Below the pieces are notes generated by a model. It made no database searches. It saw only the letters and a list, made by a program, of their open reading frames with translations, and was not told where the DNA came from. This document shows, one piece after another, positions 45,678-59,157 of a stretch of 64,000 nucleotides of DNA. The stretch comes from Xylocopa sonorina (Eukaryota > Arthropoda > Insecta > Hymenoptera > Apidae). How positions within the stretch are numbered: the stretch's first letter is position 1; every line of letters begins with the position of its first letter. The DNA lies in contig NC_135199.1 of assembly GCF_050948175.1 (NCBI RefSeq), positions 9,180,501-9,244,500 of the forward strand, written 5' to 3'. The position numbers and the translations under genes were made by a program.

Positions 45678-48495
45678 CTATTCCGCTGCCATTTTTTTCA
45701 GCCGTTCCCGGCTCTTGTAATATTTTCAGATCACGTCTGAGTGTTCGCAGGCAATTCATCATGGCACGTGAAGGATTGAAATTTCGTATTGAGTGCCTGC
45801 AATATGTTCTCCATCTTTCAAACTAGTACACGGTTCATGGCCAGTCTATAAATCACTGATTTATGCGCCGCGCGACGTATTGGTGATTAATCGCGCGACG
45901 ATAATCCGCGTACCGAACGGAACCAGTCTCGATACGTGTCATCGAGATAGCACCGAATGTTTCAATTGTCGTCTTCCCTCCTACCCCCGGATCTTTATTT
46001 CCTTTCTGACGGGGATTTTCCCGCTCCTGACGAGGCTGCGCGCAACGGCGTTTTCCCGCTCTCAGTTTCCTGCATTCACTTTTAATTAATTAGATAATTA
46101 ACCGCTCGTCACGACACGTTGGATTAAAGCGACGAAAGGAAGATCTGGAATGGAGATTCGTTCTGGCTGTTTATTAAAAATTCCTTCGAAAGATAACAGA
46201 CGAAGAATAGGAACGCGAAACCAACTCCGTAAAAAGGGAAGAAATCTTCCAGAAGTACTGCAAGGACTTTGCTGTCCCTATATTTAATAAGCGAGTAGAT
46301 CTCTCCGTCCTTTACCTCTAAAAGTAGTAGTTTGACGCGGCTATAAAAATTTGGTATCCGTCGCGAGAGGAAATGTAGGACTCGAACGAGGAAAAACCAG
46401 CGCAGTCGAAAATATGGATACATATTCGGCAATATCTTCCCTCTCAGGACACTGTGCTTACATATGCATTCGAGTCGCCAACGTTCCATCGGTCCACGAA
46501 CCGACTACGATCGCCGACTGTGCCTCGAAGGTCGTAAGAAAAGCGATCCCTCCGGTGGAAGTTCACTAGCTCACGTCCCGTCTGGGATTGCGGGCTGCGC
46601 CTCTCTCTCTCTCTCCTTCTCTTCCGCCGCTTTCTTTTCCACCCCCGTCCGGTTTCAGGGGGCAACGAGATCAGCGACGTCGTCCTCGAATACGGCAATA
46701 AAAGCGTACAAAGCAACGCCTTGTCTTTCCTCTCTGCCGAGCGAGACTCGACTCCCCGGGGGTCACCAAGAATGTAATACGGGACCAATTACTCGGGGTA
46801 CCTAACCCAACCCGCCACCTACCACACCGACGACAAGCTGTATCGCGTATCCGTGACAACAGGCTCCGATTTTCCGTGCGGTACTGCCGAGTGATTCCGT
46901 TTCTTCTGGTTTCCAACTAGTCGATCCTAAGGGTGGCTATACTCGATCAGTTTTCGACGGATTCTCCTCTGATTTCGGGATTAAACTCTAACGAGTACGG
47001 GTCTGATAGTAATTACTGTGGAAACTACGAGGAGATCGTATGAAACATTTAAGATCGATGAAAATTCTTCGATTCTATCTGTCAATTGATATTCCTAATA
47101 TATACCTAAGAGAAATTCGATTTATTGAAACATTAATTAATTAGAACGCGAACGTGCGAGATTATTGCGATTAAATATAAGCAATTCGAAATGAAACTTG
47201 CGTGTGGCGCATCTCTTCAGGTGTCCTGAAGATTTCTTCGAATTGTCCACGCGCTCCTCTCCCGTCGATACTTCTCGCTAGAAGCCTGTTCCCACCCTCG
47301 CGATTCCCAGCCCGTAGGAGTTGCGTAGCGAAAAGATTGCATGACTCGGGAATCATGGCTACATCCAACTTTGATATTGAATTCTTCATGCATTCTTCCT
47401 CGTTAAATTTGAATTCTTCGAGTCCTCTGTTGCTCGACGGTGTTCCACCCCGTGAAAAGTAGCATTCGTACTTTCGCCCGCCTTGCTTATTCTAATCTAC
47501 GAAACTATTTAATCTCTCGCAGTTTGTCCGCCCTCTTCGTCCTCCTCCGACCCCAGACCCGTTTCACGCTCTCCACCCTTTGATCTTCGCGATCGAAATA
47601 GACAAAGAGGTCGCTTAATAACACCGTCGATATTTACGCGGCGCTTGTAACCGTGAAAGTCATAAAAATTCCTCCGACCCGGTAGAGAAGCCCCGCCGTC
47701 CGAGTTTTTGTACAATCTCGCGCTGTAATTGCGAGTTTTGGATGTTAAATTCCTCGGCTAACGAGCTCGTTATCAGCGACGAGATAGCAGGGACGTCTTC
47801 ATCGGGAAGTTTCACAATAAGTCGCCACCCCCGTCCGCGTTTGCAATTTCTTCGCGCGCGTGTGCCGCGTCGTTATCGACTCGTCAAATAATAATTGATG
47901 AGCAAATTAGAGCGGCAGATACGACGTGAATAAAACAGGAAAGCGTCGCTCGGAAACTTTCGCACCGAATACGAAATATCAACCTCGAGGGCGCGCGGAT
48001 GAGCGTGCATAATTCAGCGATTAACTTCCGCGCCCGACCCTCCGGTTTTTCCCGCTCCGCGTCGCGGTTTTCATCTGTGACCGACTTGCCCGCGAAATTA
48101 TCGTCGAGCGCTCTCGATCGTCGAACGATCGAGACGACGCTGCTCTTCTTGTCGCTGCTCGCCTTGCGCTCGCCGCGTTGCCCGCGCGAGGTGCATTAAA
48201 ATTTATGCCCCGGGGGTGAAACGCACGGCGCGCGATCTGTCCAGCGGTGTTACAGCCGCTCGAACCAATGGACCCGACGTTGGAATGGAAAAAATGTTTC
48301 AGATAAAAGTTGCATGATTTAAAGACTGCGCCACACCGGCCATCCTCCATCATCCCTCCGCGCCCACCCTTTCTACCCCTTTCCCAAACCTTCCTACGCT
48401 GCCCTCCGTCTCGCTCCCGCTGCTTTCGCACCTATTTTTCCTCCTTTCCCGCGTAAACTCGCTCTCGACCCATGCTCCACCGTGAAATATTATTA

Positions 48496-48511
48496 TTTTT
48501 TTTTTTTTTTT
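48496..48511. repeat. Poly(T), 16 bp
   Basis: T16 preceded by ATTATTA. Simple mononucleotide run. Confidence 0.9.
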
Positions 48512-49265
48512 CAACAACCCTCCGCGCTGCGTAACCCGTTGCTGTATCAGCGCGCGCGCTCGCAAGCTCGTTGCAAATAAGATTTACGGGAATCCGATGA
48601 CGTACGATTACGTAACCGTTTCGATAACTAAATTGTAAGTTACGAGCGCGATGTGTCTTGATTCGACTTAGAGAATCGTCCCTGGGACGGGGGTATTTGT
48701 CACCGGGCGATATTCACTCTGTTTCGCGCGCGCACCCCGTTTCGAGATTTATGGCGGCAAGAACGACGCTGCCTGTTCGCGTGTAATCGGATAAAAAATA
48801 CACCCGGGGACAAAAGGGTCGCGGAATAAGCGCCGTATTGTTTCTATCCCTCCCGGGTGATCTATGGATCCTTCTGAATAATTGTGATACAAGTTTTTGG
48901 TGTTGCATCGGGTGTTTGGCAACGATGAAAGGTCTGGGACGTCTGCGCGGCGGACCTGTTCACGCGCCGCTCTATTTCTGTGCTCGCGAAGTGTTTCACG
49001 AGGGTAAGGACGAATTAGGTTGGCACATGGCAAGACTGGTCGGCTAGGAATGCGTTAATAAGATCATTCGGACGCTCTTCACTCTTAGGCTAGTATTCTG
49101 TCTCCTCAATCTCTTCTCTCTCTATTAAATCTGTCTTTTTCATTTAACCCTCGAAGCTTTCCAGTTTTCGTAACATGTTCATGGATCCTCTGGTACCATT
49201 TTCGTTTCTTTCTTTCTCGCAACTGTTGCACAGGACAAAGTTCAACCGTTTGGCGCAGGTATTAT

Positions 49266-49278
49266 AAAAAAAAAAAAA
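49266..49278. repeat. Poly(A), 13 bp
   Basis: A13 followed by GG. Simple mononucleotide run. Confidence 0.9.
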
Positions 49279-51702
49279 AGGAAATGCGTATCAAAATGTG
49301 TACGAATATTCCTCTGCGAGGATTGTAATTATGTAAAGCAGAAAGAGAGACGCGGGGCAAGAGATTGAATTATTTTATCAACGACGTTTGGCCGTTCGAA
49401 AAGCGTCGACGGGTGAAACGGTTAAGCACCCTTCGCGCGCTGCGTCCTCTGTTTCGCGTTCCACGATTCTCTTAATTTCAGTCGCGTTTTTTAACGAGTG
49501 AAAACAAGTCGACGACTTCGACTTCGCGTAACGAGATAGCGGAGGCGCGGTGCGCGCGGGCACACGTGTACGAATTAGCGTCACGTAGAGGCGATATTAA
49601 CGTCAGCCAGTGCGGGATAATTATATTGTCTATTCTTCCGGCGGCCAGCCGACGTCGCTGTTAGCTTTCCCCGATAAGATAAGCCGAAGTTGGAGTGCAT
49701 AGAACCGGAGGATTTTAATTAACGCGCCTTCCATATTATATATCGCGACGCGATGCTTAGACCAGCCCCAGCCGTATAATGGCAGCCGGCTTGAGAAATT
49801 AATTGGCCCCGCGGCATAATGTAACGACAATCCTCGCACGCTGTAAATTCCACCCTCTGACCTTCTGCTAAATCATCGCGCCGCGGGGCTGAATTTTCCG
49901 CGACTTACGCTTCAACCCCTTCCGGTTCTAACCGTGGACTCGCCATCAGCTGGACGCCATCGAGCGATAAAGAATTATTCGACGTATCGTTAAACGAAAC
50001 GATCTTTCTCTCTTTTCTTCTGTTTCAAATGAGGATATTTAAATTGTAGTATTTTTAATTAATTTTCCACTGAGAGGTATTTTCGTGGAGCAGCAATTCC
50101 CGTTAAATTATCGCCAACTCCACCGAGGCATCGAATGCATTAGGAACGTAGCAATAAAACAATCTCGATGCGTATTATATATTTAGAAGTGCAGCGGTGA
50201 ACCGGGAATGCAAATATTCGTCCAGTAAATCAATGGTAACGCGTTATTAACCCCGTCGAGCGCGCGCGTCCGCGCGGGACCGAGACACTTATAAATTTCC
50301 CCCGCGAAGGCGGCATTAACGAGGGAGGTCGTTAATGAATTTCTCAGCGGGCAATCCGGTGGACCAGCCGGAACGTCCATCGAACCACCGATCGTCCAGT
50401 TCTGATTTACGCCCGTTGATCCCTGAACCCCGACTGACGGCTCGTTCAGATAGAATCCTCCGCGTTGTTCCGCGTGGGTCCCCCCGCCCCTCACACACCC
50501 TCTGTCCCGTCTCCTCGCGCGTTCTTTATTTACACGCGGCTGGCATAAATAATCCGCGCGAATTTATAATGACAATTACCATAAAAATTGTCACACGATA
50601 AAACGCTTCGAGAAATTTACGACGCCGGCCGGAAACGGGATTTTCGGAACGCGGCTGAAGCCGCTGAAGAAGGGTGGCTAGAGACCCTCCGCCTCCGCAG
50701 AGGTCTGACCCGTCTAACCCTCTTCTGCCCTCTTCGTTATCCTCCCTCGACGTCCACCGTGCAACTTTACAGCCAATTATTCTATGCGTAGCTTTATCGT
50801 ACTCGTATCTCCTCTCCGTGGATGGCTCACCGTTCTCCACTGAATAGTTTACCGTGCAGTCAACGAATGCGTTTGTTGATGTAACGCGAGATCGAGCGGA
50901 ACACGTCGCTGCGTTAGTCGTGGACTCGCGAACGGTGGATTATCAGGGTTTCAAGGAATCGATCGTTTCGCTTTTAATAACGCGTGCGATTCGAAAAGTT
51001 ACGATACGATCGTTTGTTTAATATTCGGCAGGTATTCGATCGAATATTTTGTTCACGGATATTTAACGAAACCGGAACGCGGCGTTGGATCGTATCGCGG
51101 CGCCGTGGGGCGGACACCGTTCCAAATAAGCGGGCCAGGATGGTATTTCGAATAATAAGCGAAACAGAAATAATGTTTTCAATTTTTATCCCCACACCCC
51201 CCCGCCGCGAATCGTTGGGCATCGATGGGAAGCGCGGACGCGCCCGTCCGGCCGACGCATCGAGTAATTTATAAAAATACGGGAAAAAGTGGAATGTAAA
51301 TTTCCTGGATGCGTTTTGCATGAAATGAGCCGGCTCATAAATATTGGAATTTTATTCAGTAGCTACATTTCGGGAACCGGACGGTCCGACGCTCGTTATA
51401 GATCGCCCCTTTTCTGTATTGCCAAGCATCTGTTGTATTTCGCATTTTTCCCCTCTTTTTTTTTCCTTCCTTTTTTTTCCTTTTTTATTTTTGCCCCGCG
51501 AAATACGACCATTGTGCAGAGCTTGTTTAACGGAATGAACTGCACGAAATTTCAACGGGAAACCCATCGATTGCGTCGTGGCTGTTTAACGGAAAGAGCT
51601 TTGCACAAATTTCGAACGCGCCTACCCTTTTACTCGCCCCTTTCGCAGTTATAATATCCACGGGATTTCGTTGATCGAGAAAAATCGTGCGCACCTTTGT
51701 GG

Positions 51703-51733
51703 CGCCAAGATTCCTGCGAATCTTGTAGTGGCG
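51703..51733. repeat. Hairpin AAGATTC-CTGC-GAATCTT with outer CGCC/GGCG
   Basis: A 7-bp perfect stem (51707-51713 with 51718-51724) is extended by CGCC (51703-51706) with GGCG (51730-51733), separated by a one-sided 5-nt bulge. Its setting at about 51660-52030 is richer in T and poorer in CpG than the surroundings. Confidence 0.45.
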
Positions 51734-54169
51734 TGACAGTGGGATCCTTTGAGTTCTTAAATTCCATAAGTATAGCGGAAAGGGCTTTCGACGCTTTCGA
51801 CTTTAGGGGTGCCAAGGTTAAATTTGGTACTTTTTCTATGTCCATGATTACTCGATTCTTCGAGCGCCATTGGCGTTATAATTTTCAACGTTCTCAGACT
51901 TTGGTGCTATTGAAGTTATTGAATTTTTTGAATGACCGTGAACTCTTGGCTTCTTTTCACCCCTTCGTCGCTTTTTTCCTTTCGATTCTACCTAGATGGC
52001 ATTTAAATTTCACAGATCTCTGAACTCTCGTACTATTAAAATTATTTCCATTTCTGGATCCTTACGTATTAGTGCGAAGACTCTAAATATTAAAGAGGAA
52101 ATTAATTAAGCCACCCGCCGCGTCTGTAGTTTCGCACGCGTTCGCGCGATAAATATTAAGACGTTGACTGGGACGTCGGAAGACCCTCGTCGAGGAACAT
52201 TCGAGGGGCATAAAAGCGGAGTTTTTACGGTGTCAAAGTTGAAACGAAGGAAACGTTGTCACCAGCGTCCCGTTAACCCCGTCAGATCGTTGGCATGCAA
52301 AATGGAGGACGGTAAACCGGCGAACGCGTCGGATAGGTGCAGCGCGTCACGGTGAAGCGGCGTTTTTAAAGAAACATACACTAAAATGAAACGACACCCA
52401 CGGGGTCGACCTTGTCACCGTCCACCGGTGTCACCGCCCGTTTACGATGATCCCGAGTCTTTATATAAAGTGGAGCACCGAGGAATTCTCGCGGGCGTTC
52501 GCTCCTCGTGGTCAATTTTCGAAACGACTTGACGCGGCGTGGAAATTTTTTCACAGAGGAGACCGCGCGCAGCTTCATCCTTTTATCCCTCAATTATCTT
52601 TTAATTAACTTCTTCGCAGACGCTCCGTCCAGAATTTCGTGACCTTCGTTAAACGAGAGAAACGCAATTGGAGGCGGAATAAACGATATTCGACGATCGA
52701 GTCGCAACGCGCGAGATGCGACCGCCGATAAGTGACAACGTAGACCTCGCTAGACCCGACAGAGACATAATTGAACGTAACTCTTTCTCCCCCCCTTTCC
52801 TCCTTTTTTTCTAGACCCCAGATTGCACGTATAGCCGAGCAGCGCAGGGCGATCAATCAGCGGCGTGACTTGCCGCTTTCGTTTTTAATTAGAACGCTTC
52901 CGCGCGGTATCGGCTCGCTCCATAAATAATGCTCGCCTTTTTTGCCGGCCGTTTGAGCACGATAATCAAATTCTGATAAATTCCGCCGCGAAGTCCCCCG
53001 GTAAAAAGTAAATTATCAGACGTTACACGCGAACCGTTAATATCGAACCGTTTCGTTCCTCGCGTCACCAACGTACGTACAAGTTCACCAAGCACGATCG
53101 AACCTCGAGGTCAACTCGCTGGAAACTCGCGTCGTTGGAAGATATAAATCGACGTTTAACACGTTGTGAGTTCAAACGAGAGAAAAAACTGAGAAGCTTC
53201 GCTGACAAAATCAAACTCCACGCAAAAGTGCGCGAGATTGAGGCAACGAAATGAAGCGGGACCAGTCGTACGTGCAGATTCGATCGTCGCTTCCTCTTAG
53301 CGGGGTTCGCCACGTTCGCTGGCGACGTACGAGGACTAGGGGAGGTTACGCGGTATTGCTGGCGTGTAAAGGTGGAACGTTCCACGTCTTGAGATGCGCA
53401 TACATTACGGACACGCGATCTCTCGGTACGACCGACCGCGGCACTGAAAATTACAATTTAAATGGCCGCCGTCCGTTCCCTCGTGCTCGCTTATCTCCTT
53501 GTTTTCATCTAAACATCTCATTTTTATGCGCCATTCAAATTCCACACCCTCCCCGGGGTTTCGAGCCCCGGTCACGCGATACCGCGTCGTTGTCACTTTC
53601 CGCGGCCTTTTTCCGCTGCAGCCCGCCTCGCGCGTTTCTACGTCCGCGCTCTCAGAAACGCGACAACCGCCCCGCGTAACGTTGGAGAACTTGAAGCTGG
53701 GAGCTTCGAGATCGCCGCGACCCGTAGGTTTCCAGTGAATTATCGGCCCGTTCTAATCCACGCTCGACGTTTTGCACGCGTACACAGTTAGAACGCGTAC
53801 CACCGATACGCATCTTGGCAATTATGTAGGACGTTATTAAATTAAAACAACGAGCGGTCGATTAAATCGAAACGAGACGGAATCGCGCTCGCAGAAATGA
53901 AGACGCTCGGATCGAGATATTTATTCGAAGAAGAGTTAAGGAACGTCCGCGATAGCATCGGGTAACCTCGTTGCGCGCGGAACGCGTCAGGTTTCGCTGG
54001 CTTTGAGGAACGATCTCGACGATTGAAAATTATCCTTCAATTATACGACCGCGGCGCGCTCGCGCTCCCGAAGGATACCTTAAAGCGCTATTAATTTCAT
54101 CGGACGCAATCTCGCAACAAGTCTCCCGGTGGCAGCTCGGTGGTGCCCCGCGATAACCTCGATTCAGCG

Positions 54170-54186
54170 AAAAAAAAAAAAAAAAA
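54170..54186. repeat. Poly(A), 17 bp
   Basis: A17 followed by CCCC. Simple mononucleotide run. Confidence 0.92.
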
Positions 54187-57100
54187 CCCCCTCGCGCGGC
54201 CCAATTTCCATCTGACCGCGGCGCGTTTGAAATTCAGCGTCACAGTCACTTGTCTCTACGGAACTGTAATTTTTCAGATAATTGCGCGTGATATACAGCC
54301 AGCTGGCACGCGATCTTACGTCGCCGCCGCGCCGCGGGAGGAACGCCGCGCAATTAGCCGTATTGACGCGGAAATCGGCTGCCGCGGCGTTCTAACGTGA
54401 TCAAACTGCAGCTTTATTACTGCCAGCCGATAGCCGATAACCCAATATCCCCCGATTAGAGATAGTCGGCAATAATTAATAACGCTTATCGATAGCGCCG
54501 GCAATAAAATCGGGGGACGGAACGACGCGCGGGGTTTTAATGCCCCTCCTCTGACCAGCTACTCCCCCCCTCTATATTCCGATCAATTGATACGCCAACG
54601 CGAAGCTGTGTTCTCGCGGCTAACACCGCTTTCTATTATCGCGGTATCGGTTTAACAGCCGACGTTCGTCTTTTCGCGACCTGCTATTTTCGTTTCAAAT
54701 CGATCGAGAGGAATTCCTGGCGAACGTTTCCGTTCCTGCGTTCTGTGGTACCTCTTCTAGGCCTACGTAGCCGATTCTCTGCTCGATTACATTGGAATCA
54801 GAGCTGCGAATCTGTTATGAATCGCGACAGTCGCTGTGAGACACGCGCGCTTCTAATTATAAGTTAATTGGCGAGATCGATCGGTCGATCGTCACAGGAA
54901 TGGCCCACTCGAGGAACGGGCGCGGTTTCTTTTTCCACGGAGCCGTGTTCCGGATCGAAGCGGCCCGTGGAAATCGGCTGATTGAACCGGCGATAATGGA
55001 TTTAGGAAACGCGCCCGGTTTGATTAATCGCGGCCCCCGCTCTATCGATTAATTGTTGCCTTCGACAGGCGCGGGAAATCGGGCTCGCGTTACGCTTCTG
55101 CACCCTCGGATCCTCGTGAAAATTCCCGCGAGACGATTCTGCGTTGGTTTTTTGGCAATTGACGAGATTGAACGACTCACTTTTCGCACTTGGAACCGTT
55201 CGAAAGTGGCTCGAATTGGAAACTAAAGATCGCCTGCTCGATTTCGAAGGGTTGATGTTAGAGGTTTTTAAAAGAACTCTGTCAAAAATTAAAGATTCTA
55301 ATTCGCTTTTTTTCGTAATGTGCGACACCCTATTATCGAGAGGGACGACTAAGCAGCTTCCATCGATTAAACACACGATATGTACATTCCATTTCCAGCT
55401 ACGTCCTGAATCCTTTGGTAAACATCGATATCGGATAGACAGTTCCGCTTTCGAGGGCCAAAAGCGTCCCCACTCGATGCGGATGTTTAACACTAAAAGT
55501 ACGAATTTTCTCGATCTGCTCGCGAGCGAGCTATAAAACCCTCATTAAGTCGACTACCGATTACCAACAACTTAAATTTCAAATGCTTATCCGTATTATT
55601 GAATCCTTAAACAGTCAAACGACACTTGCAATCAATAAACCATCGAGAGTTCCTCGTTAAAATAATAAACTAACCAACAAGTTCGTTAAAAATAAAGCGT
55701 AACGATGGTCAGCTTATCAAAAGCAGGTGGTCATCGAAAAGAGTGACCGCGCGTTCTTCCGCGTAATTAATTTTATACGATCCTCGATCGCCACCCCTCG
55801 GGGGTGGCACGAGCGACCTTTCGCCGCGCGACACCGAACGCCGCCGCGGCGAAACTTCCGCGATTGTTTTGAAACGAAGGTAAATTTAATTTACCGGCTA
55901 ATTATCGCCCGCGCAAAGTTCCGAATTAAACTTGTAATTGGCTTTCGCTTGATTCGAAGAAATTGCGCCGGGCCACGCCGCACCTGGCCCGCGACTGTAA
56001 TCCGCGAGGCGTGCACGCGCGTCGTCGACCTTTGACCGAGTCGCTTTCCGTGTGCGTTTCCGCTCGATTGAGCGACCCGTTTTAATGAAACCTCGTCGGA
56101 GATTCGGAGGTAAACGCGTATCATTGGCTGGGTTACTCGCAAAGCGCTGTCTATTAAGAGCGCAATGCTTTCATCGATCTTTCGTGCGCGTGAAAAAGAA
56201 ATGGCCTACTTGTAGCATCTGCGAAGTAACAGATAAGAAGCGTGTACAAGTTCGCGACAGTGGTACAGACGATGTTTCAGGATAAAAAGACAGTCTGGTT
56301 CAGGTTAGCGTTACTTGAAGTACCGCTTATTTTCAGAGGAGGTTCACAAATAGCTGCCGGTGGGATTGCGTGATTCACATCACACGGCGCACTGATTCAC
56401 GCTGAAACAGTACGTACGCGCGTTCTTCTCGTACTTTCGAAATTCACCGTTCCACAATGGCGGCAGTGGCGGATCCTAAATACCGCGAGACCAGTGTTTC
56501 GCTGCCGACGGAGAACAAGTTCCGCGCTATTAACCTCTCCAGCGGTCCTTCCTACAGCGTTCCTCGAATTGGTCGATCGAGGAAAAGTCGCGAAGGCATG
56601 AATAAGGTGAAACGCGAATCGAAACACCTACGAGAGGAGGCACGCGGTCGCGTCGCACCCGTTTCTTTTCAACCCTATCGAGAGCGCACCGGTCGATAAG
56701 TGCCCGGCTAATGGGCTGAAATGTCTGAAAAATTATTACCCAAAGGCATCCTCCGCGCGCGGCAGGGCGGCGTTTCGGTTCTTTTGGTCGTACTCGAGCC
56801 GTAAGACCGTGCCACCGGCAATCTTCTATCTTCTGGTAATTAACCGCTTCCTTAAACCGAACCGTATCTCCCCTTATCTGCCCCGGCGCATCTACCCCGC
56901 GTGGTTACACGCACGCACGCACACGGACACGCGCCCGCCCACGGTACACGTAACAACCTCAAAACAAAGACTTCGTTTTCCCAGACTGGCTCCTTCCGCG
57001 ACACGCCGCTCCACGCACGTCAATTGGACGCTAATGATTCCGCGATTCCTTGGAAACGAGCGAGCTACTTTTGTCCCGACCTAACGAGTTCCGAACGGCG

Positions 57101-57664
57101 ACGTCCGCCATTTTGGTTGCACCGGATAGAAGACGCGACGCAAGAGGTTGTTACGCTCGCGCGATCGTCGCGTGGCGCCCGTGAATTTTCGTACGACGCG
57201 GAGGAGAGTCGCGAGACAGGTGTGAGAATAGACGAGAGACAACCCCGTTGAACGGAATCAACGAATCGTCCACGCGCGCTTTTAACGACGCTCCGTTCTT
57301 TACAGGAGCCACTGTATTATAGTCTCGTTAACTTGATAAGCAAATATAGATGTCATTCCCTTTTCGCCCCGTTTATTCGTTCCTTTCTCTTTTTACGGCT
57401 AACGTACGCGCTCTATTATACTCTCCGCGGTGCCTTTATCGGTATTGTTTCCCCGAGTTATTCATATTTTACGACGGCATTAGTCGAAACACATAGGAAA
57501 CAGATAGGGGGCCATGCTTCAGCCACCGTGACACAAGTAGATTTCCATTCCTTCGTGAATAAAACCAGGCACACGCTATAGGTGCATTACAGTACGCTCG
57601 TTATACGTATAGCCCCGTGGCTCTCCTCCCCCTCGCGCTCTCAATAGTTCATTTCCAACGTCTC

Positions 57665-57690
57665 ATAAATTTACAAGTATAAATTTACAA
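57665..57690. repeat. Tandem ATAAATTTACAA, two copies
   Basis: Identical 12-bp words with period 14 (57665-57676 and 57679-57690) in an AT-rich stretch. Confidence 0.7.
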
Positions 57691-59003
57691 TTTGAATACG
57701 GGGACGAGCGGCCATTCCCGACCGTCAAAGACTGTCCCCTGCGCACATCCAGCGGGGAATTAGAACGGAAACTTCCTCTATTTCTTAACGCCGCGAGCAC
57801 TTTCCGCTCGTTACAACCCCTCGGAGATCGATGAGAAATCTCTGGTCGCAGCGACGCGTAACGTGCCCATTTTCACGCGACGGTCGCCGCGGTTCGAACA
57901 ACCGCGTCGCGAATTACCGCGGGAAGCTGGAGAACGTCGCAAGCGCGCAAAGTCTCGTCGATCGAGGGGGGCGAACGACGAGGGAAATGGCCACGCCAAG
58001 TGGAGAACGCGGAGCCGTTACGGTTAATTCGATTTTTCGTTTAGAACAACGAGCCATGGTGCGCGGCAACAAGCGGTCGGTAATAAGTAGGAAATTAGGG
58101 AAATTCGTGGCATTGCGTTCCCAGTGAATGGACGAGTAGATTCCGGAATTTGGGCCGAATTACCATCAGAAATTCCGAACGCCTGGCCAGGCAGCGTGGC
58201 CGCGGCTACGTCGCTGTTGGTTCGCGCGAACCTGTCGCAGCGTCGCGGATCCTCGCGCGGCGGCCACCCTCCTCCCCCCGCTTGTTTCGATCGATACACA
58301 CACCGCGGCGGTTATTATATTTTCGTCACGCTATTAGCCAATTAAATCGCTGTATTACTTCCGATCGTTATCAATCCGTTTAAACGGATCCGGTAACGAT
58401 CCTTTCGCCTGGTTCTTTCGCCTGGCCCCGATCGATTATTCCGTTTCGCGCCTAGCTTGCTGGAAAATTGTCCGCCGCCCCTTTCTGTTTTATCGCGTGA
58501 TCGTTTTTACGCGCCCCATTATTGCCTGTCCACGTGTTTTCCTTCGAGTAATGAGAACGCGTGAGGGACGTGTAATTTCCGCGGGGTCCGCCGCGATATT
58601 TACCCTCGACCCTTTCTCGCGTATTTTAATTCGACCGCGGTTACAGGCGACCCCGCGCGGAAGAGCGCGCTTTCTTTCGCGCGTTTTGAATATTTCATCG
58701 TGTGTCCAGGGTCCCCGTGAACTGGGTGGTAAACTTCGCAGAGGTGCAGCGTAAACGTCTCGATTCGAGGAAACACCGCGCGCGTACGATTAATTATGGT
58801 GAATTTTCAAGCGCTCGCCTGTATTTCTATTGAAATATTCGCAGTGGATTCGCATATTTTATTCAACGTTTTCCGCCAACTACTTATCGTTCCGAGAGAT
58901 CTGAAATTACGAGACCCGCATGGCGCGCCCGACATCGACGGCCCGTGTACGACCGCAGAGCTCAAAGGGTTAAACACGTCGATTAGAATAGAACAACCAC
59001 GTG

Positions 59004-59019
59004 CTGTGGTCTGCCACAG
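59004..59019. repeat. Small perfect hairpin CTGTGG-TCTG-CCACAG
   Basis: A 6-bp perfect inverted repeat with a 4-nt loop lies 33 bp upstream of the three-arm structure. Further CACAG words follow at about 59029-59034. Alone it is unremarkable; it counts because several inverted repeats are packed into about 150 bp here. Confidence 0.5.
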
Positions 59020-59051
59020 AACTTCGTGTCACAGACGGGAATGCTGTTTTT

Positions 59052-59130
59052 CGTAGCGCCACTTGAAAGGCAGAGACACAGCGGCTGGCAAGTGGCGCTG
59101 CGCATTTCGTCGAGCAATGCGCGGCGCCGC
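59052..59130. repeat. Three-arm inverted-repeat cluster forming two exclusive hairpins
   Basis: Arm 1 (59052-59065, CGTAGCGCCACTTG) pairs with arm 2 (59089-59102, CAAGTGGCGCTGCG) over 14 bp with one G-T wobble and a 23-nt loop. Arm 2, extended to 59092-59106, also pairs with arm 3 (59116-59130, AATGCGCGGCGCCGC) over 15 bp with two wobbles and a 9-nt loop. Both pairings use 59092-59102, so only one can form at a time. As DNA the arms carry GTGGCGCT-like boxes in alternating orientation, resembling insect CTCF half-sites. It could be a structured RNA, a paired protein-binding site or the relic of a palindromic mobile element. Nothing shows it is transcribed. Confidence 0.6.
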
Positions 59131-59138
59131 AGAAGTAA

Positions 59139-59157
59139 GTCCCTCTTATCGAGGGAC
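59139..59157. repeat. Hairpin GTCCCTC-TTATC-GAGGGAC followed by a T-run
   Basis: A 7-bp perfect stem with a 5-nt loop is followed by AATTTTT. It resembles a bacterial intrinsic terminator, but in an insect genome that function does not apply. It is the last member of the inverted-repeat group starting at 59004. It could be the 3' end of a structured RNA or coincidence. Confidence 0.5.

Larger units (their letters stand above)
44200..58980. other. Non-coding sequence between direct repeats and inverted-repeat cluster
   Basis: No supported gene. It holds the Z-DNA-type tract at 45137, mononucleotide runs at 45663, 48496, 49266 and 54170, a T-rich CpG-poor patch at 51660-52030, and an AT-rich patch at 55540-55710. 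A frame starting in good context (CACAATGGCG, 56458) codes an 80-residue basic peptide without recognisable features. Confidence 0.55.

Noticed and set aside
53550..53572. B-box-like CGGGG-TTTCGAG-CCCCG
   Set aside because: With TTC in the correct register the T-stem does not pair, and there is no A box or acceptor stem upstream.
56457..56699. 80-residue basic frame starting in good translation context
   Set aside because: No recognisable domain, splice site or codon bias; one good start context is expected by chance in 64 kb.
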